Positions 1-11,555 are shown, counted from the first letter of the stretch. The stretch: 41,733 nt of DNA from Thermoanaerobaculum sp. (GCA_025060245.1 JANXCP010000007.1:1-41733), one strand, 5' to 3'. Notes: generated by a model not told the origin, from the letters alone. Made by a program: numbers and translations.

Positions 1-2
1 AA

Positions 3-1222
<1,220 letters not shown>

Positions 1223-1242
1223 GTCCCCCTCGCCGGCAAAGT

Positions 1243-2007
1243 CTAAGCCGCAGAACACTGGGGGGCAAGGCCACGGAGGGCAAGCAGGCGGGCAAAGCTC
1301 CGCGCGTTTTCCAGGGCAAACACCCCAGCGGTGTTGTTGAAAAAGGCGTACGTGTCCCCCGCCTGGGGTGATACCTGGCAGAGCCAATCTACAAACTGGG
1401 AAAGCTCTTGGTCGCTGTAGGCGGAGGCATACCCTGGCCCCGGTCCATGGAAACGCAAATAAAGGGGTGTCCCGGTCACCTCCCACAGGGTGGGATACCG
1501 TCCCCCCGAGTCGGCCACCACCAACGACCATCCCTGCTGGGCAAACCACGCCACGGCTTCCGTGGAGCAAAAGCTGCGGTGCCGTCCTTCCCAAACCAGC
1601 GGAGGAAAGGGTTGAGGCAGGGCGGCGACAAAGTCCAGCAGCAGTGAGGCGTCAAAGGGAAGGCTTGGCGGCAGCTGGGCCAGCACCACCGCCGGTTGCA
1701 GCTCCGCCACCAGCTCCCCCAGGCGTTCCAGCTCCCCTCGTCCGGCGCGCAGGCGCTGTTGGTGGGTGATGGAGCGGTGCAGCTTCACGGCAAAGCGAAA
1801 ACCCTGCGGCACCTGGTGCCGCCAGCGGCGGAGGGTGGACGCTCGGGGCCAGCGGTAAAAGGTGACGTTCAGCTCCACCGCGACAAAGTGCTGGCTGTAG
1901 AACTGCAAGAACTGGCGGGGAGGAAGCTCCTGGGGGTAAAAGGCCCCGCGCCAGGAGGGATAGGAAAAGCCACTGAGACCAACAAAGACCGCCATGGCCG
2001 CCCTCAC
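1243..2007 (-). CDS. DUF72 (YecE-like) domain protein
   Basis: MAVFVGLSGFSYPSWRGAFYPQ...FYSQHFVAVELNVTFYRWP...FRFAVKLHRSITH is characteristic of DUF72. Start may be the internal ATG at MAVFVG. Confidence 0.85.
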   Translation of the reverse strand: MRAAMAVFVGLSGFSYPSWRGAFYPQELPPRQFLQFYSQHFVAVELNVTFYRWPRASTLRRWRHQVPQGFRFAVKLHRSITHQQRLRAGRGELERLGELVAELQPAVVLAQLPPSLPFDASLLLDFVAALPQPFPPLVWEGRHRSFCSTEAVAWFAQQGWSLVVADSGGRYPTLWEVTGTPLYLRFHGPGPGYASAYSDQELSQFVDWLCQVSPQAGDTYAFFNNTAGVFALENARSFARLLALRGLAPQCSAA

Positions 2008-2822
2008 CGGGCCAGGCTCACCAGCTCCGCCGCCACCTCCCCTTCTGCCACTGGCTCCGCCGGTCCGCTAAGTTGCAGGCCCTCCCGGAAGTTCTTCCCT
2101 TGGGGGGCGACGGTGAGGACCCGGCGGGAGGCGGTGCGCACCACCACCGGTGGTGCCAGCCACCCTTCCGCCATGGCCACCCAGGCCGCCGCCACCGCAC
2201 CCGAGCCACAGGAAAGGGTTTCCCCCTCCACCCCCCGCTCATAGGAGCGCAACCCCAGCTGCCCCTGCTGCGTCTGGGCAAAGTGCACGTTGGCCCCTTC
2301 CGGCCCCAACAGGGGGTGGGCGCGCAGGGCGGGGGCCTCAGCCAGGGGGTGGCTCCAGAAGTCGGACCAGGCCACGGGGAGCACCAGGTGCGGCACCCCA
2401 ACCGTGAGGGCAAACCCGCGCCAAAGGGTTGTTCCCACCGGCAGCTCCAGCCAACCGGTCACGGGTTGGGGTGGGGGAAGCTGAAGGGTGACTTCCGCCT
2501 CCCCCACCACTGCTGGCACGGGGCCGAAGTCGGTGTCTAGCAGCACCTGGGAAAGGCCCAGCCTGCGGCGCAGGAACGCGGCAGCGCAGCGTGCCCCGTT
2601 GGCGCAGAAGGCGGCCCTTGAGCCGTCTTGGTTGAAATAGACTAGGCGAACGTGAGCCGGGCCTTGGGGGACGAGCAGCAACACCCCGTCCGCCCCAATA
2701 CCGAGTCGCCGGTGGCAGAGGAAGGGTACCAGCGCTGGGAGCCGGCGTTCCAGGTCCTGACCGTCTTCCGGCAGGAAGAGGAGAAAGTCATTCCCCGCAC
2801 CGTGCCATTTGGCAAACCTCAT
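2004..2822 (-). CDS. dapF: Diaminopimelate epimerase
   Basis: MRFAKWHGAGNDFLLF...FCANGARCAAAFL...ERGVEGETLSCGSGAVAAA matches the DapF active-site Cys motifs. Confidence 0.95.
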   Translation of the reverse strand: MRFAKWHGAGNDFLLFLPEDGQDLERRLPALVPFLCHRRLGIGADGVLLLVPQGPAHVRLVYFNQDGSRAAFCANGARCAAAFLRRRLGLSQVLLDTDFGPVPAVVGEAEVTLQLPPPQPVTGWLELPVGTTLWRGFALTVGVPHLVLPVAWSDFWSHPLAEAPALRAHPLLGPEGANVHFAQTQQGQLGLRSYERGVEGETLSCGSGAVAAAWVAMAEGWLAPPVVVRTASRRVLTVAPQGKNFREGLQLSGPAEPVAEGEVAAELVSLAR

Positions 2823-3847
2823 GGGCCTCCCCGGGCGGTGCAGGTGGCCGCCTCCGATTCGTTGCCCGCCGGATCAAAGGCTTTGACCGCGTAGGTGAGC
2901 TCGCCCCTGGGGGGGTTGGGGTCAAGAAAGGTCGTTTCGCTCCAATCACGGTGCAGGTGCTCCCAAACCCCTGCGGCGCTGCGGCGAAAGACCTTAAAAC
3001 GCACACCGCTTTCCGGGCTGGGGTCCCAACGCAGGGTCACCCGACCGGGCTCGGGCAGGCACACCAGGTTGGTGGGTACCGGCGGAGGGTACACATCGGC
3101 GTAGTCCACCCGCACCTCGGCACTGGGCTGACTGCTGGCCCGTTGCCACTTGGTGCGCACACGAAAGGCGTAGCTCTGGCCTTGCCGCGCAGTGGTGTCG
3201 GTAAAACTAGGTGCGGGAAGGTCCTCAGCCACCACCGTCCAAGGCCCCCCTCCTTCTCGCCGCTCCACGCGAAAGCTTGCCCCTTCCAAACCCTGCCAGC
3301 GCAGGGCGATCCCTTCCGCCAAGGCCTGAGCCACCAGCTGACCCGGCGGAGAGGGTGGGGCGACAGCCTGCCAACCTACCACGTTGGAAAACTCGGAAGC
3401 TGGTCCTCTGCTGGCCCGGGAGCGCACGGCGTAGAGGACCAGGGGTGCGGTTTGTCCCGGGGACACCGGCGCGGGTTCGCGGTACTCCAGGGCCCCCCCT
3501 TGGGTGGCCGCCTCCAGGGTGGCACCGGTCAAGCGGGCTACCAGCCTCCCCCGGCTGAGGATCAACTGCCGTTTTAGCTCCACCCCTTGCGGTCCTTCCA
3601 AGCTACGCTCTTGACCCGGGGGTACTTCGCTGCGCCACACCTCCACCACCTGCACATCCCGTAAGGGTTGGCCCGAGCGGGTGAGGGTGGGAAAGCTCCA
3701 GCGCAACACCACCTCCTGCTCCTCTTGGAACACGGTGAGGTCGGTGGTGGTTTCGGGGACCTCGCGCAGGGGGGGCAAGGGTGGGCCCTTGCGCCCACAC
3801 CCCCAAAGCAAGCTCACAACCAAAACGAGGGCCGCCGCGGATCTCAT
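2819..3847 (-). CDS. Lipoprotein with LptM/YifL-like N-terminus followed by fibronectin type III-like domains
   Basis: Signal peptide [17 protein letters not shown] with lipobox and mature N-terminus CGRKGPPLPP, then FN3-like repeats (e.g. PPSPPGQLVAQALAEGIALRWQG..., PPPVPTNLVCLPEPGRVTLRWDPS...YAVKAFDPAGNES). Confidence 0.75.
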   Translation of the reverse strand: MRSAAALVLVVSLLWGCGRKGPPLPPLREVPETTTDLTVFQEEQEVVLRWSFPTLTRSGQPLRDVQVVEVWRSEVPPGQERSLEGPQGVELKRQLILSRGRLVARLTGATLEAATQGGALEYREPAPVSPGQTAPLVLYAVRSRASRGPASEFSNVVGWQAVAPPSPPGQLVAQALAEGIALRWQGLEGASFRVERREGGGPWTVVAEDLPAPSFTDTTARQGQSYAFRVRTKWQRASSQPSAEVRVDYADVYPPPVPTNLVCLPEPGRVTLRWDPSPESGVRFKVFRRSAAGVWEHLHRDWSETTFLDPNPPRGELTYAVKAFDPAGNESEAATCTARGGP

Positions 3848-5154
3848 AGGATGTACCGGGCAAGGTCTTCCTGCTGCAGGAGGGGGGCCAAGGCTGCGCG
3901 AACGTAGTCCGCGTCCATGACCACGCGACTGCCCCGCCGCTCCGGTGCAGTAAAGGAGATTTCCTCCATGACCTTTTCCACCACCGTCACTAACCGGCGG
4001 GCACCGATGTTTTGTCCGGCGCGGTTAAGCTCAAAGGCAATGCGCGCCAGTTCTGCCGCCGCTTCTGCGGTCACCTCCAGCTCCACTCCCTCGGTGGCCA
4101 GAAGGGCTTGGTGTTGCTTGAGCAGGGCATGTTCTGGCTGGGTGAGGATGCGCAGGAGGTCTTCCTGGGTGAGGGCGGAAAGCTCCACCCGCACGGGAAA
4201 ACGCCCCTGTAGCTCGGGGATGAGGTCCGACGGCTTGGCCACGTGGAAGGCGCCGGCGGCAATGAATAGCACATGGTCGGTGGCCACCGGGCCGTAGCGC
4301 GTGTTCACCGTGGTCCCCTCCACCAGCGGCAGCAGGTCTCGCTGCACCCCTTCCCGGGACACATCAGGCCCAGCCGCCGGGGCGCCGCGGGAGGCAATCT
4401 TGTCAATTTCATCCAGGAACACGATCCCAGACTCCTGAGCTCGGCGCACCGCCTCGCGTTCAATTTCCGCCTTGTCCAACAGCTTATCCAGCTCCTCCGC
4501 CTCCAGGATACGGCGCGCCTCGGCGACGGTGACGCGGCGCCGGGCGCGTTGTTGGAACAACGGACCAAAGGCTTGGCGGAGGGAAATCTCCAAGCCCTCC
4601 AGCCCTTGCCCACCGAAAAAGGCGATGTTGGGCGCCTTGCTTTCTGTGACCTCCAGCTCCACCTCGTGCTTTTCCAGTTGGCCTTCCCGCAGCAGGCGCT
4701 TGAGGGATCGACGGGTTTCCTCGGGGTCTGAGGCTGCTGTTGGGAGAAGGAGCTCAATGAGGCGTTCCTCCGCCGCCCGCTGGGCGCTCACCCGCACCTT
4801 GGCGGCCTTTTCCTCACGCACCAAGGCTACCGCCGCCTCCACCAGGTCGCGCACGATGGAGTCCACATCCCGCCCCACGTAACCCACCTCGGTGAACTTG
4901 GAAGCCTCCACCTTGACGAAGGGTGCGTTGGCCAAGCGCGCCAAGCGGCGGGCAATCTCGGTTTTCCCCACGCCCGTGGGCCCGATGAGGATGATGTTGG
5001 CGGGCATGACGTCTTTTTGCACCTCAGGGGGTAGCTGTTGCCGGCGCCAGCGGTTGCGCAGGGCAATGGCCACGGCCTTTTTGGCCGCCTCTTGTCCGAC
5101 GATGTAACGCGACAGCTCAGCCACCACCGCCGAAGGGGTGAGGGGTTCGTTCAC
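3844..5154 (-). CDS. hslU: ATP-dependent protease ATPase subunit HslU
   Basis: [24 protein letters not shown]...[19 protein letters not shown]...[17 protein letters not shown]-terminus DLARYIL. Confidence 0.97.
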   Translation of the reverse strand: MNEPLTPSAVVAELSRYIVGQEAAKKAVAIALRNRWRRQQLPPEVQKDVMPANIILIGPTGVGKTEIARRLARLANAPFVKVEASKFTEVGYVGRDVDSIVRDLVEAAVALVREEKAAKVRVSAQRAAEERLIELLLPTAASDPEETRRSLKRLLREGQLEKHEVELEVTESKAPNIAFFGGQGLEGLEISLRQAFGPLFQQRARRRVTVAEARRILEAEELDKLLDKAEIEREAVRRAQESGIVFLDEIDKIASRGAPAAGPDVSREGVQRDLLPLVEGTTVNTRYGPVATDHVLFIAAGAFHVAKPSDLIPELQGRFPVRVELSALTQEDLLRILTQPEHALLKQHQALLATEGVELEVTAEAAAELARIAFELNRAGQNIGARRLVTVVEKVMEEISFTAPERRGSRVVMDADYVRAALAPLLQQEDLARYIL

Positions 5155-5684
5155 GGCACCACCTCCACGCTGATGTGGTGGTTGGTGTAGAGGTCAATCC
5201 CCGCGGCAATGCGCAGGGCTTCCCGTGCCACCTCAACAGCGGGGAGCTGCGTGAACTGCACCAAGGCGCGGGCAGCCGCCAAGGCTAAAGGGCCTCCAGA
5301 GCCAATGGCCAAGATCCCGTCATCGGGGGTGAGGACTTCGCCGCTGCCGGAAAGGAGCAAGAGTTTTTCCGCATCGCCGACGATCATCAACGCCTCTAGG
5401 TGGCGCAGGGCGCGATCGGTGCGCCAATCCCGAGCCAACTCCACCGCCGCGCGCTCCAGGTTCCCACCAAACTCCTCCAGCTTGCTCTCAAAGCGGGTGA
5501 ACAGGGCGAGGGCGTCGGCCACAGAACCGGCAAAGCCGGCTAGCACCCGCCCTCCCGCCAGGCGGCGCAGCTTAGACGCCCCCTGCTTGACCACGGTGGT
5601 GCCCAGGGTCACCTGGCCGTCGCAGGCCAAGGCCGTCACCCCATCCCGTTGGACCCCGCAAATGGTCGTGTGATAGGCCCGCAT
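5151..5684 (-). CDS. hslV: ATP-dependent protease proteolytic subunit HslV
   Basis: [28 protein letters not shown]...[11 protein letters not shown]...[15 protein letters not shown]; adjacent to hslU. Confidence 0.96.
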   Translation of the reverse strand: MRAYHTTICGVQRDGVTALACDGQVTLGTTVVKQGASKLRRLAGGRVLAGFAGSVADALALFTRFESKLEEFGGNLERAAVELARDWRTDRALRHLEALMIVGDAEKLLLLSGSGEVLTPDDGILAIGSGGPLALAAARALVQFTQLPAVEVAREALRIAAGIDLYTNHHISVEVVP

Positions 5685-5717
5685 TCCCTTCCCTTCAGGG
5701 AAAGCCTAGCAAACCCA

Positions 5718-6611
5718 CTAAGCTTTCGGGTGGGCCTTGCGGTACACCTCCATGAGGTGGGCCAGGTCCAGGTGGGTGTAGCGCTGGGTCGTCGCCAAGG
5801 AGGCGTGGCCCAAGAGCTCCTGAATCGCCCGCAAATCCATGCCCGCCTCCAGGAGGTGGGTGGCGAAGGCGTGGCGTAAGGTGTGGGGGTGGAGGTGGTG
5901 GGCAACCGCCAACTGCCGCACCGCGCGCTCCAGGATGCGGCGCAGGGAACGGTCGGAAAGGCGAGAACCCTGGAGGTTTACGAGGAACGGCTCTTGATCG
6001 TCGGCCTTCACCTTGTGCCGCAGTTGGGCCCGTACCGGCAGGTAGGCCAGGATGGCCCGGTGCGCCTGGCGTCCGAAGGGAACCAGGCGCTCCTTGCGCC
6101 CCTTCCCCACCACCCGCAGCCAGCGGGCTGCCAGGTCCACATCGTCCAGGTTCAGGCCCACCAGCTCCCCTGCCCGAAGCCCGCAGCCGTACAACAGTTC
6201 CAGGGCCACGCGATCGCGGACCCCTTGGGGTGTGGAGGGCAGGGCGTCCAACAGCTCGGAAAGCTGCGCCACCGTGGGCACCTCGGGCAAGCGCTGGGGG
6301 GTCTTGGGGGTAGGGACCACCCGCGCCGGGTTCGTCGCCACCGCGCCTTCCCGCGCCAGGAAACGGAAATAGGTGCGGATGGCTGCCAATGCCCGCTGCA
6401 GGGAAGCCTGGCTGAGGCCCTCCTGGGCACACTTGGCCAAGTACCCTCGCACCATCACGGGCCGCACCGCCGAGGGCTCGCCAGCGTCCAGCTGGCTTTC
6501 GCAGAAAGCGGCAAAGCGGTTCACTTCCCGCAGGTAGGCCCGCAGCGTGTGCGCCGAGAAGTTACGCTCGTGCTCCAAAAAGGCGGCAAAGCCGTCCACA
6601 TCCCACGGCAT
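5718..6611 (-). CDS. xerC: Tyrosine recombinase XerC/XerD family
   Basis: N-terminal SAM-like core-binding domain plus catalytic residues (ELLYGCGLRAGELVGL, HTLRHAFATHLLEAGMDLRAIQELLGHASLATTQRYTHL); next to hslVU as in Bacillus codV. Confidence 0.93.
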   Translation of the reverse strand: MPWDVDGFAAFLEHERNFSAHTLRAYLREVNRFAAFCESQLDAGEPSAVRPVMVRGYLAKCAQEGLSQASLQRALAAIRTYFRFLAREGAVATNPARVVPTPKTPQRLPEVPTVAQLSELLDALPSTPQGVRDRVALELLYGCGLRAGELVGLNLDDVDLAARWLRVVGKGRKERLVPFGRQAHRAILAYLPVRAQLRHKVKADDQEPFLVNLQGSRLSDRSLRRILERAVRQLAVAHHLHPHTLRHAFATHLLEAGMDLRAIQELLGHASLATTQRYTHLDLAHLMEVYRKAHPKA

Positions 6612-6678
6612 GGACCCATTCTACGTTCCCGTGCTCGGGAACGGGGCAAGGCGAGGGCGGGGGAAGAGTCGAGGAAAC

Positions 6679-7290
6679 TTACGGGGTATCCTGGCTTGGG
6701 AGTGGCCCCTGGTCGGCTAGAAAACCTTGTTGCACCGCCTGCGAGACCAGTTCCTGCACCACCTGCCACAGCACAGGGCTGCCCTCTGCCACCTCGGCAT
6801 TGCGCTCCAGGACCTGCCTGGCGCCGACGCCGTGTTCGCTCCAGGCACGGCCCTCGGTGGCCACGTTCAAGAGCACCGGCAAGAGCCGGTCCAAGCTGCG
6901 GGCAAACCGCGCCTCGGGGGAGCGACCAAAGGTAAACTCCCACCAGAGCTCCCCCAGCAGTTGCCCCTGGTCAGCGGGAAGTTGGGAGAAGAGTTTTTGC
7001 GCGGCCTCTTGCTCCCTCTGGGACTGGTCTTGGCGAGCCTTCACGTCATAGACAAAGGTGTCCCCAGCTTCAAGTTCCACCAGGTCGTGAATGAGCAGCA
7101 TCAGCAGTACCCGCCCCAGGTCCACCGGTTGGGCCGCGTGCTCGTGTAACAGCACCGCCGCCAAGGCCACATGCCAACAGTGCTCGGCGGTGAACTCCCG
7201 CCGTCCGGCCAGGGTGTAGTTACGCCGTTGCACGGCTTTCAACCGATCGGCGGTGAGGAGGAACGCCAGCTGCTGCTCTAGCCGGGGCAT
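6679..7290 (-). CDS. HD-domain (YfbR-like/HD_3) putative phosphohydrolase
   Basis: MPRLEQQLAFLLTADRLKAVQRRNYTLAGRREFTAEHCWHVALAAVLLHEH...LLMLLIHDLVELEAGD shows the H...HD pattern. Start set at ATG 7290, a short overlap with trmFO. Confidence 0.75.
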   Translation of the reverse strand: MPRLEQQLAFLLTADRLKAVQRRNYTLAGRREFTAEHCWHVALAAVLLHEHAAQPVDLGRVLLMLLIHDLVELEAGDTFVYDVKARQDQSQREQEAAQKLFSQLPADQGQLLGELWWEFTFGRSPEARFARSLDRLLPVLLNVATEGRAWSEHGVGARQVLERNAEVAEGSPVLWQVVQELVSQAVQQGFLADQGPLPSQDTP

Positions 7291-8654
7291 GGGGCACCGG
7301 AGACAAGCTTTTTCGGGTCGGGAACGGGCAAAGGTAAAAGCTGACGCCACTGCCCGATGGCCTCCAGGGCCAGGGCCGCGGCCTGCCGCCGGCGTTGCCC
7401 CTTGTCCCTGGGCAGCAAGACAGGTGGGTCGGTCATTAACCCCCAAGCGGCGTTGGCCGGCTGAAAACCGCGGGCGTCCCGCTGGGTGAGGTGGCGCACC
7501 AGGCCCCCATGGGCGGTCCACGGGGGGGGCGGTGGCAGTGCCACACCCAGCAGGTCGGCTAGGGTAAAGAGGGCCGCCAGCAGTCCCGTGGCCGCCGATT
7601 CCACATATCCCTCCACGCCGGTGATTTGCCCCGCCAGCCTCACGCCCGGGGCGGCGCGCAGGCCCAACTGCGGTGTGAGCAGCTTCGGGGCGCAGAGGAA
7701 GGTGTTGCGGTGCACCATGCCAAAGCGCACGAAGCGCGCTTGTTCCAAGCCGGGGATGAGGCGGAAGACCTCCTTTTGCGCCGGAATGGTCAGGCGTGTT
7801 TGAAAGCCCACCAGGTTGTAATGATCCGCCGCCAAATCGTCCTGCCGCAGCTGCACCACCGCGTAGGGCCGAGTTCCCGTTCGCGGGTCCACCAGCCCCA
7901 CTGGCTTCATGGGGCCAAAGCGAAGGGTGTCCACACCCCGCTCTGCCATCACCTCAATGGGGAGGCAGCCCTCAAAGTAGGGAATGCCCTCCTCAAAAGG
8001 TTTGAGGGGCACCTTTTCCGCAGCCAGCAACGCGGCCACAAAGGCCTCGTACTCCTTCCTGGAGAGGGGGGCGTTGAGGTAATCCTGCGCATTCCCCTTA
8101 CCGTACCGTGAGGCGCGGAAGAGCTTGGAGTGATCCAGGGAGTCGGCAGCCACCACCGGGGCAATGGCGTCAAAAAAGCTCAGGGCATCCTCGCCCAAAA
8201 GCTCCACCAGGGCCTGTTCCAGGGCGGGGGAGGTGAGGGGGCCGGTGGCCACGATGGCCGGCGGTTCGGGCAGGCTTTGCACTTCTTCCCGCACCACGCG
8301 GATCCGCGGGTGGTCCTCCACCGCCTGGGTGATGGTTTGGGCAAAGAGGTGCCGATCCACCGCCAGGGCATCCCCTGCCGGCAGGCGGGTGGCGCGGGCG
8401 GCAGCCAAGATGAGGGAACCCAGTGCCTCCATTTCCCGTTTCAGCAGCCCGACGGCGTTTTCCGGATTGTCGGAGCGCAGGGAGTTGGAGCAAACCAGCT
8501 CGGCCAGTTGGTGGGTGCGGTGGGCCGGCGTACTGCGGGCGGGCCGCATTTCGTACAGCACCACCGAAAAACCAGCACTGGCCAGCTGCCAGGCGGCCTC
8601 ACAGCCGGCCAAGCCGCCACCCACCACGGTCACGGTGGTCCCCCGCACCATCAA
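7278..8654 (-). CDS. trmFO: tRNA (uracil-5-)-methyltransferase TrmFO
   Basis: VTVVGGGLAGCEAAWQLASAGFSVVLYEMRPARSTPAHRT...LVCSNSLRSDNPENAVGLLKREM. Confidence 0.96.
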   Translation of the reverse strand: MMVRGTTVTVVGGGLAGCEAAWQLASAGFSVVLYEMRPARSTPAHRTHQLAELVCSNSLRSDNPENAVGLLKREMEALGSLILAAARATRLPAGDALAVDRHLFAQTITQAVEDHPRIRVVREEVQSLPEPPAIVATGPLTSPALEQALVELLGEDALSFFDAIAPVVAADSLDHSKLFRASRYGKGNAQDYLNAPLSRKEYEAFVAALLAAEKVPLKPFEEGIPYFEGCLPIEVMAERGVDTLRFGPMKPVGLVDPRTGTRPYAVVQLRQDDLAADHYNLVGFQTRLTIPAQKEVFRLIPGLEQARFVRFGMVHRNTFLCAPKLLTPQLGLRAAPGVRLAGQITGVEGYVESAATGLLAALFTLADLLGVALPPPPPWTAHGGLVRHLTQRDARGFQPANAAWGLMTDPPVLLPRDKGQRRRQAAALALEAIGQWRQLLPLPVPDPKKLVSGAPCPG

Positions 8655-10894
8655 CCTTCCTCAGGGGTCATACGGTGGTGACAGCTTTTCTGGGCGCACT
8701 GCCAGAAGACCTGGCGCAGGGTCTTTTTCTCCAGAACGAAGGGCGCCTGGCACACCGGGCAAGGGCGGGGGATGGGCTTGCGCGGCAGGGTGAAGGTGCA
8801 GGTGGGGAACCGGTTGCACCCCCAAAAGGGGCGACCCCTCCTGGAGCGCTTTTCCACCAGTTCCCCTTGGCCGCACTCCGGGCAGGTGACCCCAGATGGG
8901 GTGTTGGGGGAGACGGTTGTGCTGGCCACGGGTTGGGTGCCCTTGCACTGGGGGTAGCGGCTACAGGCCCAAAAGGGTCCGTAGCGGGAACGTTTCTTGG
9001 CCATTGGCGCGCCGCAGAGGGGGCAGGGAGGTGGCGGCTCTGCTCCCGCGTCCGGCTCGCACGTGGTTTTACAGGTGGGGTAGTTGCTGCAGGCCAGGTA
9101 TTCCCCAAAGCGGCCGAAGCGCAGCACCATCGGGGCGCCGCAGGCGGGACAAGTGGCCTCTGTGGCTACCCCAGCCTTGGCGCTTTCCATGGTGGTTTTG
9201 GCCTTGTCCAAGTCTTTGCTAAACGCTTGCCAAAAGGCGGAAATCGCCTCACGCCAGGGTTTTTCCCCTTCGGCGATAGCGTCTAGCTCTTCCTCCAAGC
9301 GGGCGGTGTAGCCCTCGTTGATCAGGTCACCGAAGCTTTGGGTGAGCAAGCGCGTGACCAGTTTCCCCAGCTCGGTGGGGACGAACGCTCCCTTTTCTTT
9401 GACCACGTAGTTGCGGTCGGCTAGGGTGGCAATGATCTGCGCGTAGGTGGAGGGTCGGCCAACGCCGTTTTCTTCTAAGGCCTTTACCAAGGAAGATTCG
9501 GTATACCGAGGTGGGGGTTGGGTGAACTTCTGTTCCGCCTTCAGCTCCAACAGGCGCAGCTGTTGCCCCTCCTCCAGGGGCGGCAACTTCCCCGTGGCTT
9601 CCTCTTCCGCCGCGGCCGCGGTGGGTTCCCTTTCCTCTCGGTAGACCTGCAAGAAGCCCGGCGCCACCTCCACCTCCCCCTTGGCTTTCAAGCCGTAGGG
9701 TCCCGCCTCCACCAGCACCTCGGTCACGTCAAACAGGGCGGGTTTCATCTGCGAGGCCACGAAACGCTGCCAGATGAGGGTGTAGAGTTTAAGCTCGTCG
9801 GGGCTTAAGAACTCCCGCAAGGTTTCCGGGGTGCGGGTGACGTCCGTGGGGCGAATGGCCTCATGGGCGTCCTGAGCCGCTTGGCGATTCTTGAAGGTGT
9901 TGGGCTTTTCGGGCAGTGCCTCGGCGCCGAAAGCCTTGGCGATGAACGCCCGGACCGCCTCCACTGCTTCCGTTGCCACCCGCACCGAATCGGTGCGCAT
10001 GTAGGTAATCAAACCAAGCCGTTCCCCTCCCACGTCCACCCCCTCGTACAGGCGCTGGGCCAGCTGCATGGTCTTGCGCACGGGAAAGCGGAAACGCTGG
10101 TAGGCGGCCTGCTGCAGCTTGGCCGTGACAAAGGGAGGTGGAGCGTGCTGCTGCCGCCTCTTCTTGCGCACCTTGGCGACGCAAAATGGCAGCGAGGCCA
10201 GCTCCTCGCGGATGGCGGTGGCGGTGGCCTGATCCGTTATCTTGAACTTTTTGCCCTTTTTTAGGGCCAGGCGAGCGAAAAAGGGAGGGGGCAGACCCGC
10301 ATCCAAGAACGCGTCCAGATTCCAGTACTCTTCCGGCACAAAGGCGGCAATCTCCGCCTCCCGATCGCAGATCATCTTGAGGGCCACCGACTGCACCCGC
10401 CCCGCCGACAGGCCGCGTTTGACCTTTTCCCACAGCAGCGGCGACAGGGTATACCCCACCAGGCGGTCCAGAACCCTTCGGGCCTTTTGCGAGTCCACCA
10501 GGTACGGGTCTAGGGAACGAGGGTGTTGCAGGGCCTGGCGCACCCCCTGTTGGGTGATTTCGTGAAAGAGCACGCGCTCCACGGGTTTTCCCGTCGCTTG
10601 CAAGAGCTCCGCCACGTGCCAGCCGATGGCTTCCCCTTCGCGGTCGGGGTCCGTGGCCACTAAGATCTTCTCTGCCTGGCTGGCGGCTTTCTGCAACTGC
10701 GCCACCACGGCGCGCTTTCCAGGAAGAACCTCGTATTTCGGCTCAAAGCCACTGGTCAAATCAATGCCCAACTCGTTCTTTGGCAAGTCGCGCACGTGTC
10801 CCACCGAGGCCACCACGCGAAAGTCCTTGCCCAGGTACCGGGTGAGGGTTCGCGCCTTGGCCGGTGATTCCACGATGACCAGCTTCTCGCCCAC
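8651..10894 (-). CDS. topA: DNA topoisomerase I with four C-terminal zinc-ribbon-like repeats
   Basis: KLVIVESPAKARTLTRYLG...; catalytic region LITYMRTDSVRV; C-terminal CPxCG...C repeats. Confidence 0.97.
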   Translation of the reverse strand: MGEKLVIVESPAKARTLTRYLGKDFRVVASVGHVRDLPKNELGIDLTSGFEPKYEVLPGKRAVVAQLQKAASQAEKILVATDPDREGEAIGWHVAELLQATGKPVERVLFHEITQQGVRQALQHPRSLDPYLVDSQKARRVLDRLVGYTLSPLLWEKVKRGLSAGRVQSVALKMICDREAEIAAFVPEEYWNLDAFLDAGLPPPFFARLALKKGKKFKITDQATATAIREELASLPFCVAKVRKKRRQQHAPPPFVTAKLQQAAYQRFRFPVRKTMQLAQRLYEGVDVGGERLGLITYMRTDSVRVATEAVEAVRAFIAKAFGAEALPEKPNTFKNRQAAQDAHEAIRPTDVTRTPETLREFLSPDELKLYTLIWQRFVASQMKPALFDVTEVLVEAGPYGLKAKGEVEVAPGFLQVYREEREPTAAAAEEEATGKLPPLEEGQQLRLLELKAEQKFTQPPPRYTESSLVKALEENGVGRPSTYAQIIATLADRNYVVKEKGAFVPTELGKLVTRLLTQSFGDLINEGYTARLEEELDAIAEGEKPWREAISAFWQAFSKDLDKAKTTMESAKAGVATEATCPACGAPMVLRFGRFGEYLACSNYPTCKTTCEPDAGAEPPPPCPLCGAPMAKKRSRYGPFWACSRYPQCKGTQPVASTTVSPNTPSGVTCPECGQGELVEKRSRRGRPFWGCNRFPTCTFTLPRKPIPRPCPVCQAPFVLEKKTLRQVFWQCAQKSCHHRMTPEEG

Positions 10895-10964
10895 AGCCCC
10901 TCCAGCGGCACTTTAGCAAAGGGCGTCAAGGGTAAAATGAACTTTGTCCGAAAGGGGGGTCAGC

Positions 10965-11555
10965 ATGGGGAAGCGGGTCCTATTGCTAGGTTTTCTTGTG
11001 GCCCTTGGCGCCTGCGCCACTGGTGTGCCCACGGACACCCCAGGGGTGGAGCGCGTGGGAGCCACCGTCCTCCGCTACCGGGGTCCGGAGGTGGAGCTGG
11101 CCTTGGGGTACCGCTTTGCCACCCTCAGCTTGGGCGAGGAGTGGCTGATGGTTGACCTGGCGGTGACGGCGGCGGCGGGAAAAGTTGTGGAGGTGCAACG
11201 CGACCGCATCTGGGTGGTTACCCCCAGCGGGCAGCAGCTGCGTTTGGCCTCGCAGGAGGAGTTTGCCGCCGTGTACCGCCGCCTCCAGCCCACCCTGCGA
11301 CGCGCCGCCCTGGCCGCCGATCCCTTGGGCTACTTTTCCCGCGAGCTCACCTGCTCCCTCGGTTTTTTTGCTGCCCCTGGGGAGGGGCTGGTGTTTCCCT
11401 CGGTGCATCTGGACGACCGCCGGGTATGTGAAGGGCCGCTGTACTTTTTCGTTCCGGGGGGTATTCAACCCGGCCGCTGGGTCCTCGCCCTGGACGTGGT
11501 GGAAAGCCAAGTGCGTATTCCTTTTTACCTGGGTGAGCCTCACAGGCGGCGGTAA
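10965..11555 (+). CDS. Hypothetical lipoprotein
   Basis: MGKRVLLLGFLVALGACATG signal peptide and lipobox; no family recognised. Confidence 0.7.
   Translation: MGKRVLLLGFLVALGACATGVPTDTPGVERVGATVLRYRGPEVELALGYRFATLSLGEEWLMVDLAVTAAAGKVVEVQRDRIWVVTPSGQQLRLASQEEFAAVYRRLQPTLRRAALAADPLGYFSRELTCSLGFFAAPGEGLVFPSVHLDDRRVCEGPLYFFVPGGIQPGRWVLALDVVESQVRIPFYLGEPHRRR

Noticed and set aside
1223-1594. N-terminal extension of the 478-aa minus-strand ORF beginning at 1594
   Set aside because: Lies inside the same-strand DUF72 gene in another frame, with low-complexity Pro/Gly/Cys-rich translation; the real start is likely 1222.
5883-6935. 350-aa plus-strand ORF antisense to xerC and the HD gene
   Set aside because: Typical high-GC shadow ORF; composition is not protein-like and the opposite strand encodes a clear recombinase.
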